A stretch of 6,158 nucleotides of DNA from Lysobacterales bacterium (GTDB lineage: Bacteria > Pseudomonadota > Gammaproteobacteria > Xanthomonadales > Xanthomonadaceae). The stretch lies in assembly GCA_020442545.1 (NCBI GenBank), contig JAGRJX010000114.1, positions 2,318 to 8,475 of the forward strand, read 5' to 3'. The notes beneath the pieces were generated by a model, which saw nothing but the letters and a program-made list of their open reading frames with translations, was not told where the DNA came from and ran no database searches. Position numbers and translations under genes: made by a program. Of this stretch, positions 1-6,083 are shown piece after piece (positions within the stretch are counted from its first letter, which is position 1; each line of letters opens with the position of its first letter).

Positions 1-956
1 CGGCCCTTGGTCACGACCTCGGCCTCGTTGCCGTCCAGATCGACGCTGCGCGCCGGCAGACGCAGGCTGGACGTGGGTTTGAAGGCCACCGAACAGATGA
101 TGTCCTGCCCGGTCGAGATGCCGCCGAGCACGCCGCCGGCATTGTTGCCGAGAAACCCGTCCGGCGTGATCTCGTCGCGATGTTCGGTGCCCAGTTGTTC
201 CACCGAGGCGCAACCGGCACCGACTTCCACGCCCTTCACCGCGTTGATGCTCATCATCGCCGCCGCCAGTTCGCCGTCGAGCTTGCCGTAGATCGGCTCG
301 CCCCAGCCGGCGGGCACGTTCTCGGCGATCACGTTGATCCGCGCGCCGATCGAATCGCCCGACTTGCGCAGGCCGTCCATGAACTGCTCCAGCTCGTCGA
401 CCATGCTGGCGTCGGGCCAGAAGAACGGATTGCCCTCGACCTCGTCCCAGTCGAAACCGCGCGGCACGATGTCGCCGATCTGCGCCATGCAGCCGCGGAT
501 ACGGATGCCGTACTGCTGTGCCAGCCATTTGCGGGCGATGACTGCCGCCGCCACGCGCATCGTGGTTTCACGCGCCGACGAGCGTCCGCCGCCGCGATGG
601 TCGCGGATGCCGTATTTCTTCCAGTAGGTGTAGTCGGCGTGACCGGGTCGGAACACCTCGGCGAGGTTGCCGTAGTCCTTGGAACGCGCGTCGGTGTTGC
701 GGATCAGCAGCGCAATCGGCGTACCCGTTGTCCGGCCTTCGTATACACCGGAAAGGATTTCCACCTCGTCGGCCTCACGCCGCTGCGAGGTATGCCGCGT
801 GCGACCGGTGGCGCGCCGCGCCAGGTCGCACGCAAATTCGTCTGCCGAGATGTCCAGTCCCGGCGGACAGCCGTCGATCACGCAACCGATGGCCGGGCCA
901 TGGCTTTCACCGAACGTGGTGACGCAGAACAGTTGCCCGAAGCGGTTGCTCGCCAC
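1..956 (-). CDS. aroC: Chorismate synthase AroC, C-terminus cut by window edge
   Basis: Chorismate synthase converts 5-enolpyruvylshikimate-3-phosphate to chorismate in the cytoplasm, using reduced FMN as cofactor; it is the last common step toward aromatic amino acids, folate and quinones. The frame reads 318 residues from a GTG at 956-954. The N-terminus (ASNRFGQLFCVTTFGESHG) aligns directly with the E. coli protein, which fixes the start. The first family signature, GESHG, is at residues 16-20, and the second, GGGRSSARETT, at about 122-132. The central glycine-rich stretch NNAGGVLGGISTG is at about 271-283. The frame runs off the left edge just after VVTKG, immediately before the expected RHDP signature, so about 40-45 residues are missing compared with the 361-residue E. 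coli enzyme. It starts 3 bases after the prmB stop, with no strong ribosome-binding site, so it is probably cotranscribed and perhaps translationally coupled with prmB. No frameshift was found in the visible part. Confidence 0.97.
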   Translation of the reverse strand, partial: MASNRFGQLFCVTTFGESHGPAIGCVIDGCPPGLDISADEFACDLARRATGRTRHTSQRREADEVEILSGVYEGRTTGTPIALLIRNTDARSKDYGNLAEVFRPGHADYTYWKKYGIRDHRGGGRSSARETTMRVAAAVIARKWLAQQYGIRIRGCMAQIGDIVPRGFDWDEVEGNPFFWPDASMVDELEQFMDGLRKSGDSIGARINVIAENVPAGWGEPIYGKLDGELAAAMMSINAVKGVEVGAGCASVEQLGTEHRDEITPDGFLGNNAGGVLGGISTGQDIICSVAFKPTSSLRLPARSVDLDGNEAEVVTKG

Positions 957-959
957 GCC

Positions 960-1886
960 TCAGGCCTGCTCGCGCTGCTGGATCAGTCCAACGATGTCGG
1001 CATGATGCGCGATCAGATCCGCGCGCTCGACCACGAACACGCCCATCGCGCCCACCTTGAACTCCACCCAGGCCAGCGGCAGCGCCGGCAGCAGGTCGAC
1101 CAGTGCCCGCTCGCTCTCGCCGACCTCGCAAATCAGCAGGCCGTCGGCGTCGAGGTGATCCGGGGCGTCACGCAGGATGCGCAGCACCAGGTCCAGACCA
1201 TCGTCGCCGGCACGCAGGCCCATCTCCGGCTCGTGCTCGTACTCGCCCGGCAGCGCATCGACTTCGTCGTTGGTGACGTACGGCGGATTGCTGACGATCA
1301 GCTCGTAGCGCTCGCCTTCCAGCTCGCTGAACAGGTCCGACTTGATCAGCCGAACCCGCTCACCCAGCCGGTGCATGTCGAGGTTCTCTCGCGCCAGCGA
1401 CAGTGCGTCGTCGCTGAGGTCAACGCAGTCCACCCGCCAGTCCGGATGGTAGGCCGCCATGGCGATGCCGATGCAGCCCGATCCGGTGCACAGATCCATG
1501 GCGCGCTGCACACGACGACCGTGCAGCCAGGGCTCGAAGCCGGCCTCGATGATCTCGGCGATCGGCGAACGCGGCACCAGCGCGCGCGCATCGGACTTGA
1601 AGGCCATGCCGGCAAACCAGGCCTCGCCGGTGAGATAAGCCGCCGGAACCCGCTCTTCGATGCGCCGCTCGAACAGCGCCAGCACATCCTGCTTTTCGTC
1701 GGCGGTGACGTGCGACTGTCCGTACAGCGGATTCATGTCATGCGGCAGGTGAAGGGCGTGCAGCGTCAGCTGCGTCGCTTCGTCCAGCGCATTGTCGAAG
1801 CTGTGGCCAAAGCAGAGATCCGCTTCGGCAAATCGGCTGCCGCCATAGCGGATCAGGTCAATGATGGTCACGAGTTCGGCGGTCAT
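960..1886 (-). CDS. prmB: Ribosomal protein L3 glutamine N5-methyltransferase PrmB
   Basis: This is an S-adenosylmethionine-dependent methyltransferase of the HemK/PrmC group. PrmB modifies a glutamine side chain of ribosomal protein L3 and supports large-subunit assembly. The N-terminal helical part starts TAELVTIIDLIRYGGSRF. The SAM-binding motif I, DLCTGSGCIGIAMA, begins at residue 131; the acidic loop DCVDLS follows; and the catalytic NPPY tetrapeptide of glutamine N5-methyltransferases is at residues 200-203. I chose the ATG at 1886, giving 308 residues against 310 in E. coli. An upstream in-frame GTG at 1937 would add 17 unlikely residues (a threonine run) and would start upstream of the -10-like hexamer. 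No clear Shine-Dalgarno precedes the ATG. PrmB rather than PrmC is favoured by length, by the N-terminal sequence, and by linkage to aroC, a common gammaproteobacterial arrangement. The stop is 3 bases before aroC. Confidence 0.95.
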   Translation of the reverse strand: MTAELVTIIDLIRYGGSRFAEADLCFGHSFDNALDEATQLTLHALHLPHDMNPLYGQSHVTADEKQDVLALFERRIEERVPAAYLTGEAWFAGMAFKSDARALVPRSPIAEIIEAGFEPWLHGRRVQRAMDLCTGSGCIGIAMAAYHPDWRVDCVDLSDDALSLARENLDMHRLGERVRLIKSDLFSELEGERYELIVSNPPYVTNDEVDALPGEYEHEPEMGLRAGDDGLDLVLRILRDAPDHLDADGLLICEVGESERALVDLLPALPLAWVEFKVGAMGVFVVERADLIAHHADIVGLIQQREQA

Positions 1887-1921
1887 CGCAGGGCTGGCAG
1901 CAGTGGTAGTCGTGGTGGCGC

Positions 1922-1927
1922 AGTATA
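1922..1927 (-). promoter_or_regulatory. Probable -10 element for prmB-aroC
   Basis: The minus strand reads TATACT here, a 5-of-6 match to the sigma-70 -10 consensus in an otherwise GC-rich stretch. Transcription would start near 1915, giving a leader of roughly 30 bases before the prmB ATG at 1886. No good -35 hexamer is visible at 16-18 bp spacing (the sequence there is CGCAGG-like), and there is no exact extended -10 TGn. The call rests on the hexamer and its position only. Confidence 0.4.
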
Positions 1928-1969
1928 GCCAATGCACCGGCCAGCCTGCGGCGCAATATGCCTCGCGGA

Positions 1970-1975
1970 TATACT
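1970..1975 (+). promoter_or_regulatory. Probable -10 element for the SCO-psd unit
   Basis: The plus strand reads TATACT, again 5 of 6 to the sigma-70 -10 consensus, ending 6 bases before the ATG at 1982. A normal discriminator would place the transcription start at or next to the A of that ATG, so the message could be leaderless. No convincing -35 is present 17 bp upstream (TGCGGC-like). The alternative is that this is a chance AT-rich patch and the real promoter lies further upstream, overlapping the prmB promoter. Confidence 0.35.
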
Positions 1976-1981
1976 AGGCGG

Positions 1982-2683
1982 ATGGACATATCCCACCCGA
2001 CACCACGACCGGCCCGCCAGTCCGGCAGTGCCAAGCACCCGTTCCTGATCATCCTGGCCATCGCCCTGACCGCCGGACTCGGCTTCTGGCTGAGCCAGCA
2101 ACACTTCTCCGGCGACGCCAGCGACAGCCATGATCCCGGCAGTCTGCAAACGGTGAGGCTTTTCCCTTCGCCCTTGCCGCTGCAAGCCTTCGAACTGAAG
2201 GGACCGAATGGCTCGCTAATCACCCCCGAGCAGTTCAAGGGCCGCTGGGCCATGATCTTTTTCGGCTTCACCCACTGCCCGGACATCTGCCCGACCACGC
2301 TGGCACGTCTGGCCGAAGCAGCCAGGCTCTGGGACAAGGAGCTCGATGCATCACAGCGACCGGCAGTCTTGTTCGTCTCGGTCGACCCGGAACGCGACAG
2401 TCCCAAGCGCACGACGGAATACGCCACCTACTTCGACAAGGCCTTTCTCGGCGGCACCAATGACGACACCGTCCTGCAGCCAATGGCCCGCAGCATGGGC
2501 ATGGTCTTTGCCAAGGAGCCTTTGGACACCGGCATCGAAGGCGACTACGAAGTCCAGCATTCCGCCAGCATCGTGCTGATCGACCCTCAGGGCCGCCGAG
2601 CCGGCCTCATCCGTCCGCCACTCGACCCTGCCGCCATCGCCGCCGACATGGTGGCGCTGACGCAATCCACGACATCCAAGTAA
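1982..2683 (+). CDS. SCO1/SenC family copper chaperone for cytochrome c oxidase
   Basis: Members of this thioredoxin-fold family bind copper and help build the CuA centre of cytochrome c oxidase subunit II on the periplasmic side of the inner membrane; some also act as thiol reductases. The protein has 233 residues. A short charged N-terminus is followed by one hydrophobic segment at about residues 21-37, acting as an uncleaved anchor. The CxxxC copper motif, in FTHCPDICP, has cysteines at 99 and 103. SVDPERDSP lies at about 133-141. The conserved histidine ligand is His193 in VQHSASIVLID. All three expected metal ligands are present. I prefer the ATG at 1982 over an upstream in-frame ATG at 1958, because the latter would put the -10-like TATACT inside the gene. 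AGGCGG abuts the ATG too closely to be an ideal ribosome-binding site. It lies 13 bases upstream of psd, so both are probably on one transcript. No oxidase genes are in the window to confirm the partner. Confidence 0.92.
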   Translation: MDISHPTPRPARQSGSAKHPFLIILAIALTAGLGFWLSQQHFSGDASDSHDPGSLQTVRLFPSPLPLQAFELKGPNGSLITPEQFKGRWAMIFFGFTHCPDICPTTLARLAEAARLWDKELDASQRPAVLFVSVDPERDSPKRTTEYATYFDKAFLGGTNDDTVLQPMARSMGMVFAKEPLDTGIEGDYEVQHSASIVLIDPQGRRAGLIRPPLDPAAIAADMVALTQSTTSK

Positions 2684-2696
2684 GGCACGCCGCCAC

Positions 2697-3548
2697 GTGA
2701 GCCCCGCCCTCGTCCTGCAATACATCCTCCCGCACCGGCTGCTGTCATGGACGGTGCGCCAGGTCACCCATAGCAGGATTCGCTGGCTGAAGAACCTGCT
2801 GATCCGTCGCATCGTCAAGGCCTACGACGTCAACATGGACGAAGCGGCGGAAGCCGATCTCGACGCCTATGCCAGCTTCAACGCCTTCTTCACCCGGGCG
2901 ATGAAAGCGGGCGCCCGCCCTCTCGACCCCGACCCGAACGCCATCCTGATGCCTGCCGACGGTCGCATCAGCCAGATTGGCAAGATCGAGAACGGCCGCA
3001 TCTTCCAGGCCAAGGGCCAGTCATTCACCACCGAAGAACTGCTGGGCGACGCCGAAGCCGCCGCGCCGTTCACGGACGGCCAGTTCGCCACTATCTACCT
3101 GTCGCCGCGCGACTACCACCGCGTGCACATGCCGTGGAGCGGCAAGCTGCGCGAAACGGTGCACATTCCCGGCCATCTGTTCAGCGTCGCGCCCTTCGCC
3201 GTCGATGGCATTCCGCGCCTGTTCGCCCGCAACGAACGTCTGGTGTGCCACTTCGACACCGACTTCGGCCCGATGGCCGTGGTCATGGTCGGCGCCCTGC
3301 TCGTCTCCGGCATCGAAACCGTCTGGCGCGGCCCCGAAGTCCCGCCCTACGCCCACCGCATCACCACCCGGGACTACCGCGAAGCCAACATCCAACTCGA
3401 GCGGGGCGCGGAATTGGCGCGATTCAACATGGGTTCGACCGTGATCGTGCTACTGCCGGACCACGGCGCGCCTCTCCTCAATCAACTGGAGACGGGAACG
3501 CAGACACGCCAGGGACAACGTCTCGGAAGAAGTGGCGGGCTGACTTGA
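2697..3548 (+). CDS. psd: Phosphatidylserine decarboxylase proenzyme (PSD-B type)
   Basis: This inner-membrane enzyme decarboxylates phosphatidylserine to phosphatidylethanolamine, the main bacterial phospholipid of gammaproteobacteria. The proenzyme cleaves itself at a Gly-Ser bond, and the serine becomes the pyruvoyl cofactor of the small alpha chain. In the 283-residue product the processing site reads MGST, with Ser247 as the future pyruvoyl group; the E. coli form is LGST with Ser254. The triad partners are Asp88 in MPADGRIS and His144 in DYHRVHMP. SPRDYHRVHMP and LFARNER match E. coli Psd closely. The start is the GTG at 2697, because the following SPALVLQYILPHR matches the family N-terminus. 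A TAAGG overlapping the SCO stop, 11 bases upstream, may serve as the ribosome-binding site. The C-terminus is shorter than in E. coli (322 residues), which lacks consequence since the extension is not conserved. The stop lies 5 bases from the stop of the convergent sulfotransferase gene. Confidence 0.96.
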   Translation: MSPALVLQYILPHRLLSWTVRQVTHSRIRWLKNLLIRRIVKAYDVNMDEAAEADLDAYASFNAFFTRAMKAGARPLDPDPNAILMPADGRISQIGKIENGRIFQAKGQSFTTEELLGDAEAAAPFTDGQFATIYLSPRDYHRVHMPWSGKLRETVHIPGHLFSVAPFAVDGIPRLFARNERLVCHFDTDFGPMAVVMVGALLVSGIETVWRGPEVPPYAHRITTRDYREANIQLERGAELARFNMGSTVIVLLPDHGAPLLNQLETGTQTRQGQRLGRSGGLT

Positions 3549-3553
3549 CCGAT

Positions 3554-4288
3554 TTATCGAGCAGCTTCGTTCGACGAAGACACCTGAAACCAGTTTGAAA
3601 GATCCCAATCAAGATAGTCCTGCAGGGCCTCTACTCGTGGGCGGTATATACGAGCCAGCTCGGGCAACAAGGAAGGCCTGAGAGGTAACCCGGCACCTGC
3701 AAAAACCTTCTCAGCCATCATGTCAATCGTTCGCTGGGGAAAGGCATTCGGATCTACGCCAAGGTGGACGGCACAGGAAGACAATACGACAGCCGGTTGC
3801 TTGACGATGTCGTCGAAACGAACCAGCAGAATCGACTTCTGGTCAAACACTGATCGCCAGTTACGCAGACAACCCTCATAGTCTCCACGTTTCAGTGATC
3901 CAACAGAGTTGAAGTGGTCAATAAACCACTGGTCCGACGCTTCCTCTATAGTTAACTCAGCGCGACGCAACGCCATGCAAGCAGACGACCAGGCTCGATC
4001 CATCGGGTTTCGCATGCTGTACAGCACCCGCAACCCCGGATTGACTGCATGAAGCTCTTGTATAGTCGGCAACGAAAGCATCGCATATGCCGGGGTGATT
4101 TCCCCATTGAGGATGCCGGGAACGGACGGAAACTGATTCTGGTACGTCGCCGTATGGGGACGCTTTTCACGATCCCAAAAATGAACCTCCTTGCCTGCCG
4201 GAAACGATAGCGCAGGGTGCGTTTCAAGCATTCGGTACAGCCACGTAGTGCCGCATTTCTGCGCGCCGATACCGAGAAAATCGATCAT
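3554..4288 (-). CDS. PAPS-dependent sulfotransferase, heparan N-sulfotransferase-like
   Basis: Predicted to transfer sulfate from 3'-phosphoadenylyl sulfate (PAPS) to a sugar hydroxyl or amine, presumably in the cytoplasm. The 244-residue protein shows the family landmarks in order. The 5'-phosphosulfate loop is GAQKCGTTWLY at residues 8-18, with Lys11 as the likely catalytic lysine. KEVHFWD is at 33-39 and GEITPAY at 62-68. The 3'-phosphate motif is RNPMDRAWS at 93-101, with Arg93 and Ser101. GDYEGCLRNWRSVF is at 135-148. This set is typical of the glycan-acting branch (Sulfotransfer_1, heparan sulfotransferase and NodH-like proteins). The ATG at 4288 overlaps the TGA of the upstream sulfotransferase gene as ATGA, so the pair is translationally coupled; GGGAG lies about 11 bases upstream. 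GC content is visibly lower than in aroC to psd, near 48-50% in sampled 60-base lines. The acceptor glycan cannot be deduced; a lipid or small-molecule acceptor is less likely beside a glycosyltransferase. Confidence 0.85.
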   Translation of the reverse strand: MIDFLGIGAQKCGTTWLYRMLETHPALSFPAGKEVHFWDREKRPHTATYQNQFPSVPGILNGEITPAYAMLSLPTIQELHAVNPGLRVLYSMRNPMDRAWSSACMALRRAELTIEEASDQWFIDHFNSVGSLKRGDYEGCLRNWRSVFDQKSILLVRFDDIVKQPAVVLSSCAVHLGVDPNAFPQRTIDMMAEKVFAGAGLPLRPSLLPELARIYRPRVEALQDYLDWDLSNWFQVSSSNEAAR

Positions 4289-5130
4289 TCAGATCCAGCT
4301 CCCGCCGCGTCCAGAACGCGCCGAACGTCAGTAACACTGTAAAAATGCCAGAACGCACCATCAGTTTGCATCAGGCGGTCGAAAACGGGGCGCAGCTTCT
4401 TCCATCCGTACAACGAATTCGTATTGCGGCTCTCAAGGGGAACGTCAAGTTTTTGAGCGGCGGGGACAATCACCGACAACGCCCCGCCACGGGATTCAAT
4501 CAGATTCTCGTAGCGAACAATGTTCTGATCGGGAAGCCACTTGAAAAATTGACCAAAGAACCAATCCAAAAGAACTAGCTGTCGATCAATCCGATCAGCC
4601 GTAGCATCCAGTTTTCGGCGGAGCGATGTGTCTACATTTTCAGCTGCTGGCGCACGCCCATCACGTACCTTCATCGAATTTGCGTTCCATGAAGCCAGAA
4701 CCGATACCGGATTCCGCACCAGCGCAAAGCAACGAAAAAATCCATAGAACTCTGGAAGAAGGGCACTGAATACCGAAGGGTGTTTGACGGCGATAACTGG
4801 TTCCGAGTCGAGCTGTTTGTCGAAGCGGATGTATTCGCGCACCGATTTCGAATGGCGAAGCCCGTCTTCTTCGGCATTGTCGGAAAAGAAGTTGTCCCGA
4901 ACCACACCTCCTCGGTGTCTTGTCAGAGCCGTGCCATCGCATTGCAGGGTGGCGCGCTGTTGCCCCAAGAATCGTCTGACATACTCGACTCGACATTCCG
5001 CACGTGCGAGTTCGCCAACGTTCATCGGTTCAGCCAGTGCGACGGTATTGTCGACCTGATTCAGGAGTGTGCAGGTCAAGTTGGTTCCACTGCGAGGCAG
5101 GCCGGTCAGGATGACATCCCAATCGCTCAC
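4285..5130 (-). CDS. Second sulfotransferase-family protein
   Basis: A probable PAPS-dependent sulfotransferase of a different branch from its downstream neighbour. Its 5'-phosphosulfate loop is LTGLPRSGTNLTCTLL, with PRSGT at residues 12-16 next to the N-terminus. The 3'-phosphate motif is LVRNPVSVLASWN, with RNP at 139-141. A YENLIE segment near 207-212 matches the 'RYEDL' element of sulfotransferases. Conservation between these landmarks is weak to my eye, so the exact subfamily (Sulfotransfer_3-like) is uncertain. I chose the GTG at 5130 over a TTG at 5142. GGAG at 5140-5137 sits 6 bases before the GTG, and the GTG forms a 4-base GTGA overlap with the glycosyltransferase stop, the same coupling seen at the next junction. 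The product is 281 residues. Base composition falls to about 43-50% GC in places, the lowest in the window, suggesting foreign origin. The acceptor is unknown; being paired with a second sulfotransferase suggests a different position or sugar on the same glycan. Confidence 0.78.
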   Translation of the reverse strand: MSDWDVILTGLPRSGTNLTCTLLNQVDNTVALAEPMNVGELARAECRVEYVRRFLGQQRATLQCDGTALTRHRGGVVRDNFFSDNAEEDGLRHSKSVREYIRFDKQLDSEPVIAVKHPSVFSALLPEFYGFFRCFALVRNPVSVLASWNANSMKVRDGRAPAAENVDTSLRRKLDATADRIDRQLVLLDWFFGQFFKWLPDQNIVRYENLIESRGGALSVIVPAAQKLDVPLESRNTNSLYGWKKLRPVFDRLMQTDGAFWHFYSVTDVRRVLDAAGAGSE

Positions 5131-6083
5131 ACCGTTCTCCAAATTGCGTCCAGATTGTCCAACACTTCAAGAAACTCTCGTCGCTCCCGGTCAAGCGAAA
5201 ACCGTTTCGTGGTCTCGATCGCCGACTGCCGCATCTGGTTTGCTTCCGCTGGCGACATCCCAAGGGCACGATCCACCGTCTGCACGATCGACTCGACGGA
5301 ATGGTCGCAAAGATGGCAATTCGATCCATCTTCGGCGTAGTCCGTTGCCGCCTCCACCTTCGGAAATACCAGCAGGGAACCTGCCATCATCGCCTCCAGC
5401 GCGGGGAGATAGAGGCCCTCGAAGCTCAATGGCAGCGTGACAACGACTTTGCCAGCCCGCAGGCGTGAGAGAAACTGCTCGCGCTCCACCCACGACGTCA
5501 AGATGTCCACCCTCCACCCACAACGTCTCAGTTCCTCGGCAACCGCCTTGCCAACACTTCTGCGCTTGAGCGCGACGATGAAAACATCGTGGTCGAACTT
5601 CTTTGCCACTCCCTCAGCCCAGACTTGCGCCTGATCGATGAACGGAATGCCAGCATGCACGTGTATGACCGGCCCACGCACCTGATCACAGGCATCCAGC
5701 CGCCGCTTGATCGCTCGACTCACACAAATCCGCACAGCCGGATACTCGAGGAATGCATGTCTCGGGTCTTGCGGATCAAGGTGCCTCATCCCCTGAATCA
5801 GGTTTATGACAGGTCGCCCGGGTGTCCGCCGCTCGCAGTGCGGCAGTGCTTCCCAGTCAAGGCCAGCCAGGAACAGCGCGCCGGCAGATGCTGGATTCCA
5901 ATTCTCCAGCGTTCTGCAGTTCGCCGACGCCCAAGGGTTGACTGCCTCCCTGACCGAGGAAGGCGTCAGGTAAATCTGCGGCCGATATCGAGCAGAGGCC
6001 AGCACATGACAAAAATAGTCCCAGACCTTGAGGTGTCCACCGGTTGGTCCGCGAAAGTCACGTCGAAACAGGATCGTCTTCAT
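5127..6083 (-). CDS. Glycosyltransferase, GT-B fold, GT4-like
   Basis: Predicted to transfer a sugar from a nucleotide-activated donor onto a growing surface or secreted glycan. The 318-residue protein begins KTILFRRDFRGPTGGHLKVW, where the glycine-rich GPTGGH at 12-17 is the usual N-terminal acceptor-side loop of GT-B enzymes. VINLIQGMRHLDP is at about 92-104 and RICVSRAIKRRL at 118-129, the hinge-side region of this group. In the C-terminal domain the EX7E signature of retaining GT4 enzymes is present in FEGLYLPALEAM, with Glu222 and Glu230. No membrane segment is seen. It is short for GT4 (often 350-400). I chose the ATG at 6083. The frame stays open upstream to the window edge, with a TTG at 6146, but the added residues look non-conserved and the ATG product starts exactly with the first beta strand. 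No ribosome-binding site is evident at the ATG. It overlaps the next gene by 4 bases. Donor sugar and linkage cannot be inferred. Confidence 0.83.
   Translation of the reverse strand: MKTILFRRDFRGPTGGHLKVWDYFCHVLASARYRPQIYLTPSSVREAVNPWASANCRTLENWNPASAGALFLAGLDWEALPHCERRTPGRPVINLIQGMRHLDPQDPRHAFLEYPAVRICVSRAIKRRLDACDQVRGPVIHVHAGIPFIDQAQVWAEGVAKKFDHDVFIVALKRRSVGKAVAEELRRCGWRVDILTSWVEREQFLSRLRAGKVVVTLPLSFEGLYLPALEAMMAGSLLVFPKVEAATDYAEDGSNCHLCDHSVESIVQTVDRALGMSPAEANQMRQSAIETTKRFSLDRERREFLEVLDNLDAIWRTV
5137..5140 (-). promoter_or_regulatory. Ribosome-binding site that decides the sulfotransferase start
   Basis: GGAG on the minus strand, 6 bases before the GTG at 5130-5128 and inside the last codons of the glycosyltransferase. 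The spacing is ideal for the GTG. A start at the TTG at 5142 would lie upstream of this site, so the TTG is very unlikely to be the true start. Confidence 0.6.

Noticed and set aside
1..956. aroC considered as a truncated pseudogene because it lacks its C-terminus
   Set aside because: The frame is intact to the first bases of the window and breaks off in mid-motif, so the missing part is due to the window edge.
180..1928. Very long plus-strand open frame (582 codons) antisense to aroC and prmB
   Set aside because: Its frame is the complement of two unmistakable conserved genes. The translation is rich in His, Arg, Gln, Ala and Val without any domain pattern, as expected for an antisense frame in GC-rich coding DNA.
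2351..2818. Minus-strand open frame spanning the SCO-psd junction
   Set aside because: It is antisense to the conserved SCO and psd codons, and the low-complexity Arg/Gly-rich product resembles no family.
3565..3579. Perfect hairpin CTTCGT-TCG-ACGAAG just past the psd stop, considered as a terminator
   Set aside because: The stem is only 6 bp and no T-run follows on either strand. It lies in sulfotransferase C-terminal codons, so coding constraint or chance explains it equally well.
5130..5142. TTG at 5142 as start of the upstream sulfotransferase
   Set aside because: The GGAG ribosome-binding site lies downstream of the TTG and is ideally spaced for the GTG at 5130, which also gives the usual 4-base overlap.
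4780..5340. Plus-strand open frame of 186 codons across the sulfotransferase/glycosyltransferase junction
   Set aside because: It lies antisense to two genes with clear family motifs, and shows no ribosome-binding site or recognisable motif of its own.
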